Assembly (NCBI GenBank): GCA_050260415.1
Contig: JBLNCE010000087.1
Span: 1 to 24,644, forward strand
Source: JBLNCE01 sp050260415
GTDB lineage: Bacteria; Bacillota; UBA4882; JAAYXC01
Reading direction: 5' to 3'
Length of the DNA stretch: 24,644 nucleotides
Part shown: one piece after another, positions 1 through 7,105 of the stretch
How the letters are laid out: each line of letters starts with the position of its first letter
Position numbering within the stretch: the stretch's first letter is position 1
Program-made: the position numbers and the translations under genes
The notes under the pieces: model-generated
The model's input: only the letters and a program-made list of their open reading frames with translations
Told to the model about the DNA's origin: nothing
Database searches by the model: none

Positions 1-125
1 TGGCCATTTTAGTTGGCAAGGTGCTCGGCGCCAAACTGCCGGAACGAGTTGTCAAAATCGCCGCCGCCATCATCTTCTTCGGTTTCGGGATCTTGAGTAT
101 GATCCAAGGCGTTACAGGCCAATAG
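1..125 (+). CDS. C-terminal end of GDT1/TMEM165 (UPF0016) family transporter, partial
   Basis: The reading frame starting at base 3 is open from the window edge to a TAG at 123-125. It gives about 40 residues, including GKVLGAKLPERVVKIAAAI and then IIFFGFGILSMIQG. The pattern of a short cytoplasmic turn (LGxxLPERVVK) followed by a final hydrophobic helix is what the second half of GDT1/TMEM165 (UPF0016) proteins looks like. These are membrane proteins proposed to carry Mn2+ or Ca2+ against protons. Only the last helix and turn are visible, so the family call rests on this tail alone. It is the only plus-strand gene in the first 6 kb and converges with the minus-strand toxin-like gene that follows. 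Confidence 0.55.
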   Translation, partial: AILVGKVLGAKLPERVVKIAAAIIFFGFGILSMIQGVTGQ

Positions 126-185
126 GAGGGCAGCGGTTGCCTCATGTAGGCGGCTACTGCTTTTGTTGTTTGGCCTACCTGCTCA

Positions 186-476
186 TCACATTGTCGTATA
201 ATGCGGTTCCTGCCCGGCCGTACCATGCAACGTTCCAGCCGCCACGCTCATATTTCCCAGCGGAATGCCTGCTTGTCGCAGCGAAGCCGCCAAGCCCGTG
301 GGGTCATCCAGTTTTGCCGGCGTAAACCAGTCAAAGTCCACCGAGCGCCGGTGGCCGAGATGCAAGGCGACCGCCGTGCCGCCGCCGAGATAAAAACCAG
401 CCTTGGATGCCGCGGGTCCGAGGATATTCAAGACTTCGCGCTGCTCCGGCAAGAGTATCTCCAGGTGAAAGCTCAA
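186..476 (-). pseudogene. Truncated AbiEii/AbiGii-type nucleotidyltransferase toxin
   Basis: The 96-residue product carries the N-terminal signature of AbiEii-type nucleotidyltransferases: GFYLGGGTAVALHLGHRRS then VDFDWFTP (about residues 27-53). Intact members have 200 or more residues. Here the homology stops just after AGTLHG (about residue 85), exactly where the family continues with a G-V-x-V-S-F strand, and a short unrelated tail leads to a stop. I looked in the other frames downstream and did not find the missing part, so a deletion is more likely than a simple frameshift. The start is TTG at 476, whose TTGA overlaps the TGA stop of the upstream gene, implying translational coupling. 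In type IV toxin-antitoxin systems this protein would be the toxin; the remnant is probably inactive. Confidence 0.7.
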
Positions 477-814
477 TGATTGCGCCTCCCCCAGATCGAA
501 GCCCGGGCTGCTGTCACCCAGGCATCAACCTCCGCTTTGGGCAGGTCGAGCACCAATTCCCAGAACCGCAGCTTACGGGGGTCCAGGCCGCCGCCCTTCT
601 TTTGCAGAAACCAGGCCGCGATTGCCTGATCCCCGACGGTCTTGCGCAACCACTGTATGGACTCCCAGTCCCCGCGATCGAGGACCCGGCGGATGATGAA
701 CGCACTGTGATCGACCGGGGAGAGGCCGGCAAAATCACAGTCCCAGAACAGGCCGGCAAAACGCGCGGGGACGGTTTGTCCGTCCTTGGCGTCGAAAAGA
801 ACTTCTTCCGCCAC
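473..814 (-). CDS. DUF6922-like partner of the AbiEii-type toxin (putative antitoxin)
   Basis: The 113-residue protein has a core, LFWDCDFAGLSPVDHSAF followed by IIRRVLDRGDWESIQWL, that matches small proteins usually annotated DUF6922 or hypothetical and found just upstream of AbiEii-type nucleotidyltransferase genes. That pairing is seen here, with a 4-base TTGA overlap. An antitoxin-like role is inferred from this pairing only. A longer frame runs up to 949, but it would overlap the tRNA gene and the terminator at 845-868. I chose GTG at 814 because GGGAGG lies 10 bases upstream and the conserved part begins soon after. Since its toxin partner is truncated, this gene may be a leftover. Confidence 0.6.
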   Translation of the reverse strand: MAEEVLFDAKDGQTVPARFAGLFWDCDFAGLSPVDHSAFIIRRVLDRGDWESIQWLRKTVGDQAIAAWFLQKKGGGLDPRKLRFWELVLDLPKAEVDAWVTAARASIWGRRNH

Positions 815-844
815 TCTGGCCTCGCCTCCCGCGCAAGTCGAACG

Positions 845-868
845 ATAAAAAAGACGCCGCATCGGCGC
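845..868 (-). terminator. Rho-independent terminator of the tRNA-Arg transcript
   Basis: Read on the minus strand, the hairpin CGCCG-ATG-CGGCG is followed by TC and a run of six T. It lies about 50 bases past the tRNA 3' end and just before the ribosome binding site of the 473-814 gene, so it should separate the tRNA from the toxin-like pair. Confidence 0.75.
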
Positions 869-915
869 CTGAAAGAACGGGCACCACAGACAAGGCACCC
901 GAAATCCTCGTATTA

Positions 916-991
916 TGGTGGCCCCGGCGCGAGTCGAACGCGCGGCCAACGGTTTAGGAAACCGCTGCTCTATCCTCTGAGCTACGGGGCC
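916..991 (-). tRNA. tRNA-Arg (anticodon CCT)
   Basis: This 76-base cloverleaf reads on the minus strand. Its acceptor stem is GGCCCCG/CGGGGCC with discriminator A and an encoded CCA end. The D arm is GCTCAGAGGATAGAGC, the anticodon stem GCGGT/ACCGT closes the loop TTCCTAA (anticodon CCT), and the T arm contains GTTCGACTC. All stems pair well. Anticodon CCT reads AGG arginine codons. The gene has its own -10 box upstream (1033-1038) and a terminator downstream (845-868). Confidence 0.95.
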
Positions 992-1032
992 ATATTTGGT
1001 TTGGAAACCGCACCCGAAAATCGATCGTAGCT

Positions 1033-1038
1033 ATTATA
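1033..1038 (-). promoter_or_regulatory. Promoter -10 box for tRNA-Arg
   Basis: A perfect TATAAT on the minus strand lies 41 bases before the tRNA 5' end, in the gap between the end of the oxidoreductase gene and the tRNA. No good -35 hexamer is visible at 16-18 bases, so the call rests on the -10 box and its position. Confidence 0.55.
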
Positions 1039-1068
1039 CCACAATCCAGAGCTCTCTACCAGAGCCCA

Positions 1069-2356
1069 TTATCCGGCAGTCGCTACGCCGCCCGTACCGG
1101 CAAGCGATCCGCAGACCTCCTCCACCTCCGCGTACCCAAAGGTCGGGCTCAAAAGGTCCCGCTTGATCCGCCCCACATCGGCCCGCCTGCGGATTAGATC
1201 GCCGATGACGCCGGCGTTTGGATCTCCCCCACAAAGAGCAGGCCGGCGAGCCGGTCGTCCTTGACCACCACCTTGCGGTAGACGCCCTCGCGCGGCCGGT
1301 GGTCGACGTATTCCTCATAACCCGTCCCCTCCGGGTCCACCAGCCCCATGGAGACCACCGGCACCTCCCGGAATTCCGCAACGTTCTCCAGACCGATCCA
1401 GCCCGAAACTTCGCCGCGCAGACCGCACATGTTCGTGGCGGCGATCTCCCCCTGGGACACGGCGCTGGGCCAGATCGGCGTGAGAAAGCTGTGTCCCACG
1501 GCGGAGTCAATGGTCTCCGCCACATCTCCGGCGGCATAGATGTCTTCGGCGCTGGTCCGGAGGGAACGGTCCACCAGGATGCCTCGATGCGTCCGGATGC
1601 CGGCGTCCCTCACGGCATCCAGGTTCGGCCGGGAGCCGGTGGCCAGCACCACCAGGTCCGCCTCGAGACGGCGGCCGGAACCCAGCGCCAAGGCCGCGGC
1701 ATGACCTCGAGGCGGCGCCGGAACCATCTCAACCAGGGCCTCCCCCAGCAGGAGCTGGACGCCTACGCGGGCCAACTCTCCCTCGAGGATACGCGCCGCC
1801 GTCCGGTCCAATTGCCCGGGCAGGATCCGTTCACACCGTTCGATCAAGACGACGTCTTCCAACTTCTTGGCCAGGTTGAAGGCGGCTTCGAGCCCCACGA
1901 ACCCGGCACCCACCACCACCGCCCGTTCAGCCTGCGCCAAACGGCGGCGAATCAAGTGCGCATCCTTAAGCGTCTGTAATGGGATGGCGATTCCCTCGGC
2001 CGCCGCCTGCCGCAGGCCCGGTACGGCGGGTTGCCATGGCGCGGCGCCCGTGGCAATGAGCAGCCGGTCATAGGGATAGACGGCGCCATCCTCGGCACGC
2101 ACCGTCCGGCCCACGGGATCGACCCACGCGATTCTTGAGCCGAGATGGGCTTCCGCGCCGAGCCCCTTGTAGAAATCCTCCCCCCGGAGGAACAACCGCT
2201 CCTCCTCGTACACGCCGGCGGCGAACTCCGGCAGCAGACATCTGGCATACAACGGATACGGCTCGGCCGACAGGACCGTCCGCCGGGGTCGAGTTGCCTC
2301 AGTTTGGTGGCGGCGGCGGTGCCTGCCGCGCCGTTGCCGATGATTACGTAGCGCAC
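1069..2356 (-). pseudogene. FAD/NAD(P)-dependent oxidoreductase of CODH cluster, two frameshifts
   Basis: Rejoining three reading frames gives one protein of about 430 residues, the usual length for the NADH oxidase/nitrite reductase-like flavoproteins found beside cooS and cooF. The N-terminus has the FAD-binding motif YVIIGNGAAGTAAATKL, the middle has the NAD-binding motif VVVGAGFVGLEAAFNL and the FAD motif LVVLATGSRPN with DIYAAGDVAE. The frame is broken near 2280-2285 (PGG to TVLSAEPYPLYARC, one base missing) and again near 1216-1221 (VGEIQ to NAGVIGDLIRRRADV, one base missing in a CAAAC run). I start at GTG 2356 because GGGGTGA sits 5 bases upstream and the product then begins directly with the dinucleotide fold; GTG 2365 is possible. 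It is the last gene of the operon and would pass electrons between the ferredoxin and NAD(P). Whether the breaks are real decay or sequencing error cannot be told here. Confidence 0.85.
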
Positions 2357-2427
2357 GGTCGTCACCCCATTGTCATCGTTATTCGTAGTCGACAGCCCTC
2401 GGTCTGGCGGCCAATGGCAGGATCCGC

Positions 2428-2869
2428 TCAGGACGGCTCCTCATAGACCAATGCCCCATTGGGACACGCCTCGACGCAGGCCGGCAGGCCGCGTCCCGCG
2501 CAGAGGTCGCATTTTACGGCGGACTTGACCTGGACGGTGCGTTTTGACGCGATCGCCCCGTACGGGCAGGCCATGACACACATCCAGCAACCGATGCAGG
2601 GTTCGGCCTGCCCTTCATTGGTTACCAGACCGTGTCACGGGGTCCTTCCGCATCGCGCCCGCGGGACAGGCTTTGACGCAGGACGGCTCCTCGCAGTGCA
2701 GGCAGACCAGCGGCACCGGCCGCCCTGCCGCGTACTGGATCTGGATGCGGCCGGGTTCGACGTCACGAATGGGTGCGTGGAGTTCGCTCCCGGCATGCGT
2801 TTCTTGGCAGGCCACCACACAGTTCAGGCAGGCGTTGCACTTAGCGGGGATTACTCGAATTCGCTTCAC
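2428..2869 (-). pseudogene. cooF: CooF-like polyferredoxin, one frameshift
   Basis: With one extra base removed near 2628-2636, the gene encodes about 146 residues with four cysteine clusters: CNACLNCVVAC, CLHCEEPSCVKACPAGA, then in the shifted frame CIGCWMCVMACPYGA and CDLCAGRGLPACVEACPNGA. This layout is typical of CooF and related electron-transfer subunits (HycB/DmsB type). In CO dehydrogenase clusters the protein takes electrons from CooS. The first frame runs to KDPVT and then hits a stop; the second resumes as GLVTNEGQAEPC. The start is GTG 2869, with GGGGGTGA 6-7 bases upstream, only 17 bases after the CooS stop, so the two genes are co-transcribed. The lesion removes the last two clusters from the first reading frame. 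Confidence 0.87.
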
Positions 2870-2886
2870 GGCGCGTCACCCCCGAC

Positions 2887-3914
2887 TCATAGATGCAAGC
2901 GGCGGCGTTTGACGGCGATGTGATCCGCCATGGCCTGGGCGGCCGCGACCGGATCCTGCGTCAGATCGACTTTGCCCCCGGTCAGAGCCTCCGCGGCTTT
3001 GGTGAGTATCTTCACGACACTTGGCGCCCCCGCCACCGGCGGTAGCGGCCCGAGATGCGTAAAAAACCCGAAAGTCACGGCAAAGATCCCGTCAACCACC
3101 GCTTTTTGCTCCAGGTATTCCGGCACCGAGGCGGCCACGGGCAGATCGGAGGGATCGACGTTGAGGGCGCCGGCAATGGCCGTCACGGCCAGCGCAATCC
3201 GCCCGATGTCGATGCAGGAACCGAAGTTGAGCACCGGCGGGATGCCAAGGGCCTGGCAGACCGCGCGCAGGTGTTCCCCGGCGCCGGCGGCGGCTTCGGG
3301 TGTCTGCAACCCCTCGATCTGCGCGCCGCTGGACACGCAGCCCGCCGTGATGACGAGGATATCTCGTCCGATCAGTTCTTGGATGAGCTTGAGCGACGTC
3401 GCGTCATGCCCGTTGCGGTTGTTGGTGCATCCGACCACCGCCGCGATTCCTTGGATCGTTCCGTCCTCGATCGCACCGAGCAACGGAACCAGGCTCCCGC
3501 CCAACACGCCGAGCAATGATTCCAACCCTACGCCCGCCACCACGGGTGACTTGTGGGGCGGGATATGCATGCCGTTGCCTTTGCCCCGGTTGAGAAACGC
3601 CTCGACGGCCAGTGCGATGATGGCGCGCGCTTGCTCCTCCGCGCGTTCCGGTTCATAGTCGATGTTGGTCTCGACCCCTTCCATGCGCAAAACCCTGGAG
3701 ACGGAGATGACCTTGGTGTGGAATTTGTCCGCCGCCAGCTTTAGTCCGGGAATGGAGCAATTAAGATCCATCATGATTAGGTCGATGGCCCCGGTGGCGA
3801 CCATCAGCTCCTGCGTCAGCCAGTTGCCCAGCTGTCCGGCGAAGCCCTTCCCGGCCCCGTCGAGCCGCTGCAGCAATTCCTGGCCGGTATCCATTGATCC
3901 ATATAGCTGATGCC
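2887..3914 (-). pseudogene. cooS: CooS-like CO dehydrogenase, C-terminal part after frameshift
   Basis: This is the continuation of the CooS-like protein after a one-base deletion near 3908-3911 (GAEGI to QLYGSMDTGQELL). It contains MDLNCSIPGL (Cys333-type ligand), VGCTNNRN (Cys446-type), ITAGCVSSG (Cys476-type) and NFGSCIDIG (Cys526-type), plus a Lys in EQKAV where the catalytic Lys is expected, using the numbering of Carboxydothermus CODH-II. The site that is normally G-x-C-C-T-G-N-E reads GSMDTGQE, so the Cys295-type ligand of the Ni-Fe C-cluster is replaced. The substitution is about 6 codons after the shift and in the frame that restores homology on both sides, so it is not produced by the frameshift itself. 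The stop is TGA at 2887-2889, 17 bases before the ferredoxin start. Confidence 0.85.
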
Positions 3915-5813
3915 CTCGGCTCCCGCGGCGCGCGCCTTTTCCGTCCAGCCCGGATCTTCGTTCAACGCCCGGAGCACCGCCGCGGCCATGTAGGGCACGT
4001 GCCCGTGCGCGACGATATTGACCGTGCGCGGGTCCGAGACGCCGAGATCGGCTTCGGTCCGTCCCAGGCCGGGGTCGCCGAGCAGGATGTCCTGCACCGT
4101 AATGGTGGCGATAAGGCCCATATAGCCGGTGGCCACGGACAGGCGCATCGCCGCCAGGATTAGGCGCGCCGGATCGGTGTTGATGTTGGACATGGCCATG
4201 GTCATGGCGTCGCGTAACTCCGACAGAGGCCCGCCGGGCACGATCCCGAGCGCGCGCCATCTGGCCAGAAGGCTTTGGGGTGCCAGTTTCTCGACCAGTT
4301 TCAGCGGTTCGCCGGTCCCCTTGCGCAACTCCTGCGTCAACGCATCAGCCACGACCGCCGCCAGAACGTTATTTTCCCGTTGGTCGTCAACCCCCAACCA
4401 CTCCGCCAGGATGCGCAGTTTCCGCGGCGCGCAGATTTCGAACGGCGTCTTTTCCGCCGCCGTGGCTTTCAGGGTCGCGATCCCCTCCTCCAACTGGTGG
4501 CAATAGGCGGACAGGCCATGACACGCCAAGCGCAGCAAGTTACGGGCCGCGATCATATCGGCGGTGGCGCCGCAGAAGGCGCGCGGCGCTTTGGGCGTGA
4601 TCCGGCACGGGCCGTGCGAACAGAGTTGGCAACAGACGCCTTCCTTGCCAAAGCCGCATTGGGGTAGCTGTGCCTGGTAGCGGTCAAAGGTCGTGCTACC
4701 GAGGGGGATGATCACCACCCAGAAGAATTTCTCCTCCTGCTGGCCGGGGAATTTGCCCCGCAGGACGACGATGGCCGCCTGGCCGCTCTGGGCGGCGTGG
4801 ATCTCCTTCATCTCCGGGGCCTGCACGGCCACGTACTGGCGGACATAGAGCCTCGCGCCGTCCAGGATGGACATGGACTGCAGATTGGCCGGCAGCGGCG
4901 CCAGGGTAAAGAAGCCGCCGGCAGGACTCGTCGCGGCGTTCATGACCCGCTCCCAGGTGGCGGAGGCGCCGCCCGGACCGAGGAAGAGGTAACCGGCGCC
5001 GTTGGCGGACGCCTCGCCGCCCGTCCACTCGGCCGGGTACTGAAAGGAACTGCCGCCGCTCTGGTAGACCCTTGGGTTGGCCAAGGGGGGATAGATCAAG
5101 GTGGGCAGGAGGAGCAGCGTCCGCCAATGCGCGCGCAGTTCGTTTTGTTTGGCCGCGCCCAGGGTCGGCCAGGCTTTCTTAAGATTGCCCCAGGTATCTG
5201 GAAACTGGAGGAGCGTCGCCCGCGACTGGTCGTCCAGACCCGTCCAGGAGTTTTCGAGCAGCGCCGCGACCCGCTGCCGCTCGGCGGCCGGGGTGGCGCA
5301 CGCCTTGGCCCAGGCCTGGGTGCGCATAAAGTCCAGGAGGTCAAAGTAGGCGCCCGCGAGATCGAGCGCCGTGACTCCGGCCGCTCCTCCCGGCGCAGGC
5401 ACGGCGCCGGCAAACGGCGCGCCCGGAGCCGCGTCCGCCGCCTGCGGCATCTGCGCCGCGTAGACGCCGTCCCGGTTGACCACCGCCACCAAGGCCACCT
5501 GGCCGGAGGCGCCTTGCAGCGCGGCCGCGGCCCCCTGGGCGCTGTCCACCCCGGTCTGGCCGATCGCCATGATGATGTCCCCGGCGCTCAGGATCCCGGC
5601 GGCGGGCGAATCCTGTTTGACCTCGGCGACCATGACGCCCAAGCGGTAGCCGGTCGACCTTTGAATGGCGTAGAGATCGGCCGGGGACAATGTCTGGAAC
5701 ACGATACCCGCGTGTTCGGCCGTATCCTGGGCCAGGATTGGCGCCGCGGCCGCGATGGCAGATAATACCGCGCAAACAAGCAAGACGCGCCAAAAGTTCG
5801 TCCATTTGTGCAT
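3816..5813 (-). CDS. In-frame fusion: secreted PDZ protein joined to N-terminal part of CooS-like CO dehydrogenase
   Basis: A single 665-residue frame holds two unrelated proteins. Residues 1-30 are a signal peptide ending APILAQ; residues about 45-115 are a PDZ domain (GYRLGVMVAEVKQDSPAAG, GDIIMAIG); then come a helical segment and a region resembling secreted lipid/photosystem-type folds (SFQYPAEWTGG to KFFWVVIIPLG). From about residue 375 the sequence becomes CooS: TTFDRYQAQLPQCGFG, with D- and B-cluster cysteines in CGFGKEGVCCQLCSHGPC and FCGATAD, and the C-cluster His in AHGHVP. Only the first 25-35 residues of a usual CooS are missing. The frame ends at 3816 after a frameshift; the rest lies at 2887-3914. 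ATG 5813 has GGGGTGA 6 bases upstream; GTG 5816 is an alternative. A CO dehydrogenase behind an export signal makes no biochemical sense, so this is a deletion, a decaying locus or an assembly chimera. Confidence 0.8.
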   Translation of the reverse strand: MHKWTNFWRVLLVCAVLSAIAAAAPILAQDTAEHAGIVFQTLSPADLYAIQRSTGYRLGVMVAEVKQDSPAAGILSAGDIIMAIGQTGVDSAQGAAAALQGASGQVALVAVVNRDGVYAAQMPQAADAAPGAPFAGAVPAPGGAAGVTALDLAGAYFDLLDFMRTQAWAKACATPAAERQRVAALLENSWTGLDDQSRATLLQFPDTWGNLKKAWPTLGAAKQNELRAHWRTLLLLPTLIYPPLANPRVYQSGGSSFQYPAEWTGGEASANGAGYLFLGPGGASATWERVMNAATSPAGGFFTLAPLPANLQSMSILDGARLYVRQYVAVQAPEMKEIHAAQSGQAAIVVLRGKFPGQQEEKFFWVVIIPLGSTTFDRYQAQLPQCGFGKEGVCCQLCSHGPCRITPKAPRAFCGATADMIAARNLLRLACHGLSAYCHQLEEGIATLKATAAEKTPFEICAPRKLRILAEWLGVDDQRENNVLAAVVADALTQELRKGTGEPLKLVEKLAPQSLLARWRALGIVPGGPLSELRDAMTMAMSNINTDPARLILAAMRLSVATGYMGLIATITVQDILLGDPGLGRTEADLGVSDPRTVNIVAHGHVPYMAAAVLRALNEDPGWTEKARAAGAEGISYMDQWIPARNCCSGSTGPGRASPDSWATG

Positions 5814-5863
5814 CACAGGTCACCCCGGTCAACGTTATGCCCGTCACCCGGCTTCGCGAGGAC

Positions 5864-5903
5864 AAGACCCCGGCCGGCCAGCACTTGACCGCCGGGTCTT
5901 TTT
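5864..5903 (+). other. Strong hairpin with T-run in the leader of the PDZ-CooS gene
   Basis: AAGACCC pairs with GGGTCTT, with an inner GGC/GCC, and on the plus strand it is followed by five T. It has the form of an intrinsic terminator for plus-strand transcription, but no plus-strand gene precedes it. On the minus strand it lies in the 5' leader of the PDZ-CooS gene, about 50 bases before the start codon, without a T-run. It may be a terminator against antisense transcripts or a leader structure. Confidence 0.4.
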
Positions 5904-6004
5904 CATTGCTCTCCCCGCATTAGCCGTGACGGAAACCCAGCCCGGTGTTTCTAAATGTCAACGGAAATTTCCTGCTTTATGCAGATTCTCATTCGGACAG
6001 GTGC

Positions 6005-6673
6005 TTATTGCTCTCCGAACATCTCCTCCTCCACCGCCGCGCAGATCGCATGGTAGACGGGGAGATGCAGTTCCTGGACGAGATAGGTCTCGGCGGCCGG
6101 CACCTTGATCGCGACCTCCACCATGGGGGCCAGGACACCGCCGTCCTGCCCCGTCAGGCAGATCGTGCGCAGGCCAAGCGCCCGGGAGACCCGCGCGGCG
6201 GCCACCACGTTGCGGGCATTGCCCGAGGTGCTGAGCCCCAGGAATGCGTCGCCCGGTCTGCCGTAGCCCAGGACCTGTTGGGCGAAGCAGAGCTCGGCGC
6301 CGAGATCGTTGGCGATGGCCGTGGCCAGGGGCGAAGCGCCCGAAAGAGCGATGGCGGGGAGCGCCCCTTGCAGCCGGGAGGCCAGGCCTTGGTCGCCGCA
6401 CGCGGTAAACATGTCACGGAGCGGCCCCGGCAGGGGTCTCTTGTGGCGAAAACCCTTCAGCAGCTCCCCCGCGATATGCTCCGCATCGGCGGCGCTGCCG
6501 CCATTCCCGCAGAGCAGTAGTTTGCCGCCGGCCGCGAAGGCGCCGGCAATCACCCTCACCGCCTCTCCCACCCCGTACATGCAGGGGATCAGCACGGGAT
6601 ACCGGTCGATCAGTTCGATCAGGATCTGTTCGCTCCGCGCCGACTGTAAAGGCCTGCCTTGTACCCTCTCCAT
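6005..6673 (-). CDS. gmhA: SIS-domain phosphoheptose isomerase (GmhA-like)
   Basis: The 222-residue protein is a SIS-domain isomerase that converts sedoheptulose 7-phosphate to D-glycero-D-manno-heptose 7-phosphate, the first step to ADP-heptose for LPS core or S-layer glycans. It shows LLLCGNGGSAADAEHIAGEL (phosphate loop with the His and Glu of the metal site), LSTSGNARNVVAAA (the S-T-S-G SIS motif), and a C-terminal QELHLPVYHAICAAVE, where the Gln and His match the remaining active-site residues. The upstream ATG at 6721 lacks a ribosome binding site; ATG 6673 has AGGGG about 10 bases upstream and gives a length closer to the family (190-225). It is monocistronic here. Substrate specificity within SIS proteins is inferred from these residues. 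Confidence 0.85.
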   Translation of the reverse strand: MERVQGRPLQSARSEQILIELIDRYPVLIPCMYGVGEAVRVIAGAFAAGGKLLLCGNGGSAADAEHIAGELLKGFRHKRPLPGPLRDMFTACGDQGLASRLQGALPAIALSGASPLATAIANDLGAELCFAQQVLGYGRPGDAFLGLSTSGNARNVVAAARVSRALGLRTICLTGQDGGVLAPMVEVAIKVPAAETYLVQELHLPVYHAICAAVEEEMFGEQ

Positions 6674-6808
6674 CGTTTCACGCCCCTGTCGCTTGGGACT
6701 TCCGCCCGCCACCCGCATCATATGGCGGAGACGGCGGATTGGTCCCCTTGGGCCGGACCGGGGTCTCCGCCCGTTCTCTTGGGCATACTAACCGCGAGGT
6801 GGCACGAG

Positions 6809-6997
6809 ATGGCCAGAGGCACGGGTAAGACCGATCCGGAGAAGAGCGGGGTCTCCTTCGTCATGACCGCTGACGACGCCGAGCGCTATGCCCCCCCGGC
6901 GGAGATTGACCCAAAGGAAAACCTGCAGGAAAAGGGCGCGCACGGCCGGGGACATGACACCGCCAATCTCAGCACGCCGAAAAGGCGTAAAGAATGA
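6809..6997 (+). CDS. Small hydrophilic protein of unknown function (62 aa)
   Basis: The start MARGTGKTDPEKSGVSFV has GAGGTGG placed 6-7 bases before the ATG, which is the best argument that this is a real gene. The product is highly charged, has no cysteine or membrane segment, and ends in KRRKE. It contains AERYAPPAEIDPKENLQEKG and a GHDTANL stretch. It resembles in style the small hydrophilic proteins of spore-forming Firmicutes, but I do not recognise the family. It is divergent from gmhA with 135 bases between the two starts, and has no plus-strand neighbour. Confidence 0.5.
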   Translation: MARGTGKTDPEKSGVSFVMTADDAERYAPPAEIDPKENLQEKGAHGRGHDTANLSTPKRRKE

Positions 6998-7086
6998 CGT
7001 CATTCTCTACCCATCCGTCAAGCGCCGAATAAGGTGAAAACGCCTTCCCTCTCCCGATTCTTATCATGGCCGTATTTCGTGGGACA

Positions 7087-7104
7087 GGCGAGGTATGCCT
7101 CGCC
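7087..7104. repeat. Short GC-rich palindrome downstream of aroF
   Basis: GGCGAGG-TATG-CCTCGCC forms a perfect 7-bp stem two bases beyond the aroF stop, followed by CCTAG. No T-run follows on the minus strand, so it is not a standard terminator. It resembles the GGCGAGG-type palindrome at 23352-23371 and may belong to the same small palindromic repeat family. Confidence 0.5.
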
Positions 7105-7105
7105 C

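Noticed and set aside
4797..5765. 322-codon plus-strand open frame
   Set aside because: Antisense shadow of the PDZ coding region with Arg/Gly-rich, low-complexity product.
1069..5813. Programmed ribosomal frameshifting in the CODH operon
   Set aside because: No slippery heptamers or stimulating structures are seen at the four sites, and they go in both directions.
2887..5813. Hybrid cluster protein rather than CO dehydrogenase
   Set aside because: The QCGFG...CCQLC...GPCR arrangement and the GSCID and GCTNN sites are those of CooS; the length also fits CooS.
5817..5945. c-di-GMP (GEMM-type) riboswitch in the leader of the PDZ-CooS gene, suggested by GCAATG...GCGAAGCC...GGGGTGACC
   Set aside because: The invariant GGCAAACC and GACGCAAAGCC parts are not matched and the last stem does not fold as required; GGGGTGA is explained as the ribosome binding site.
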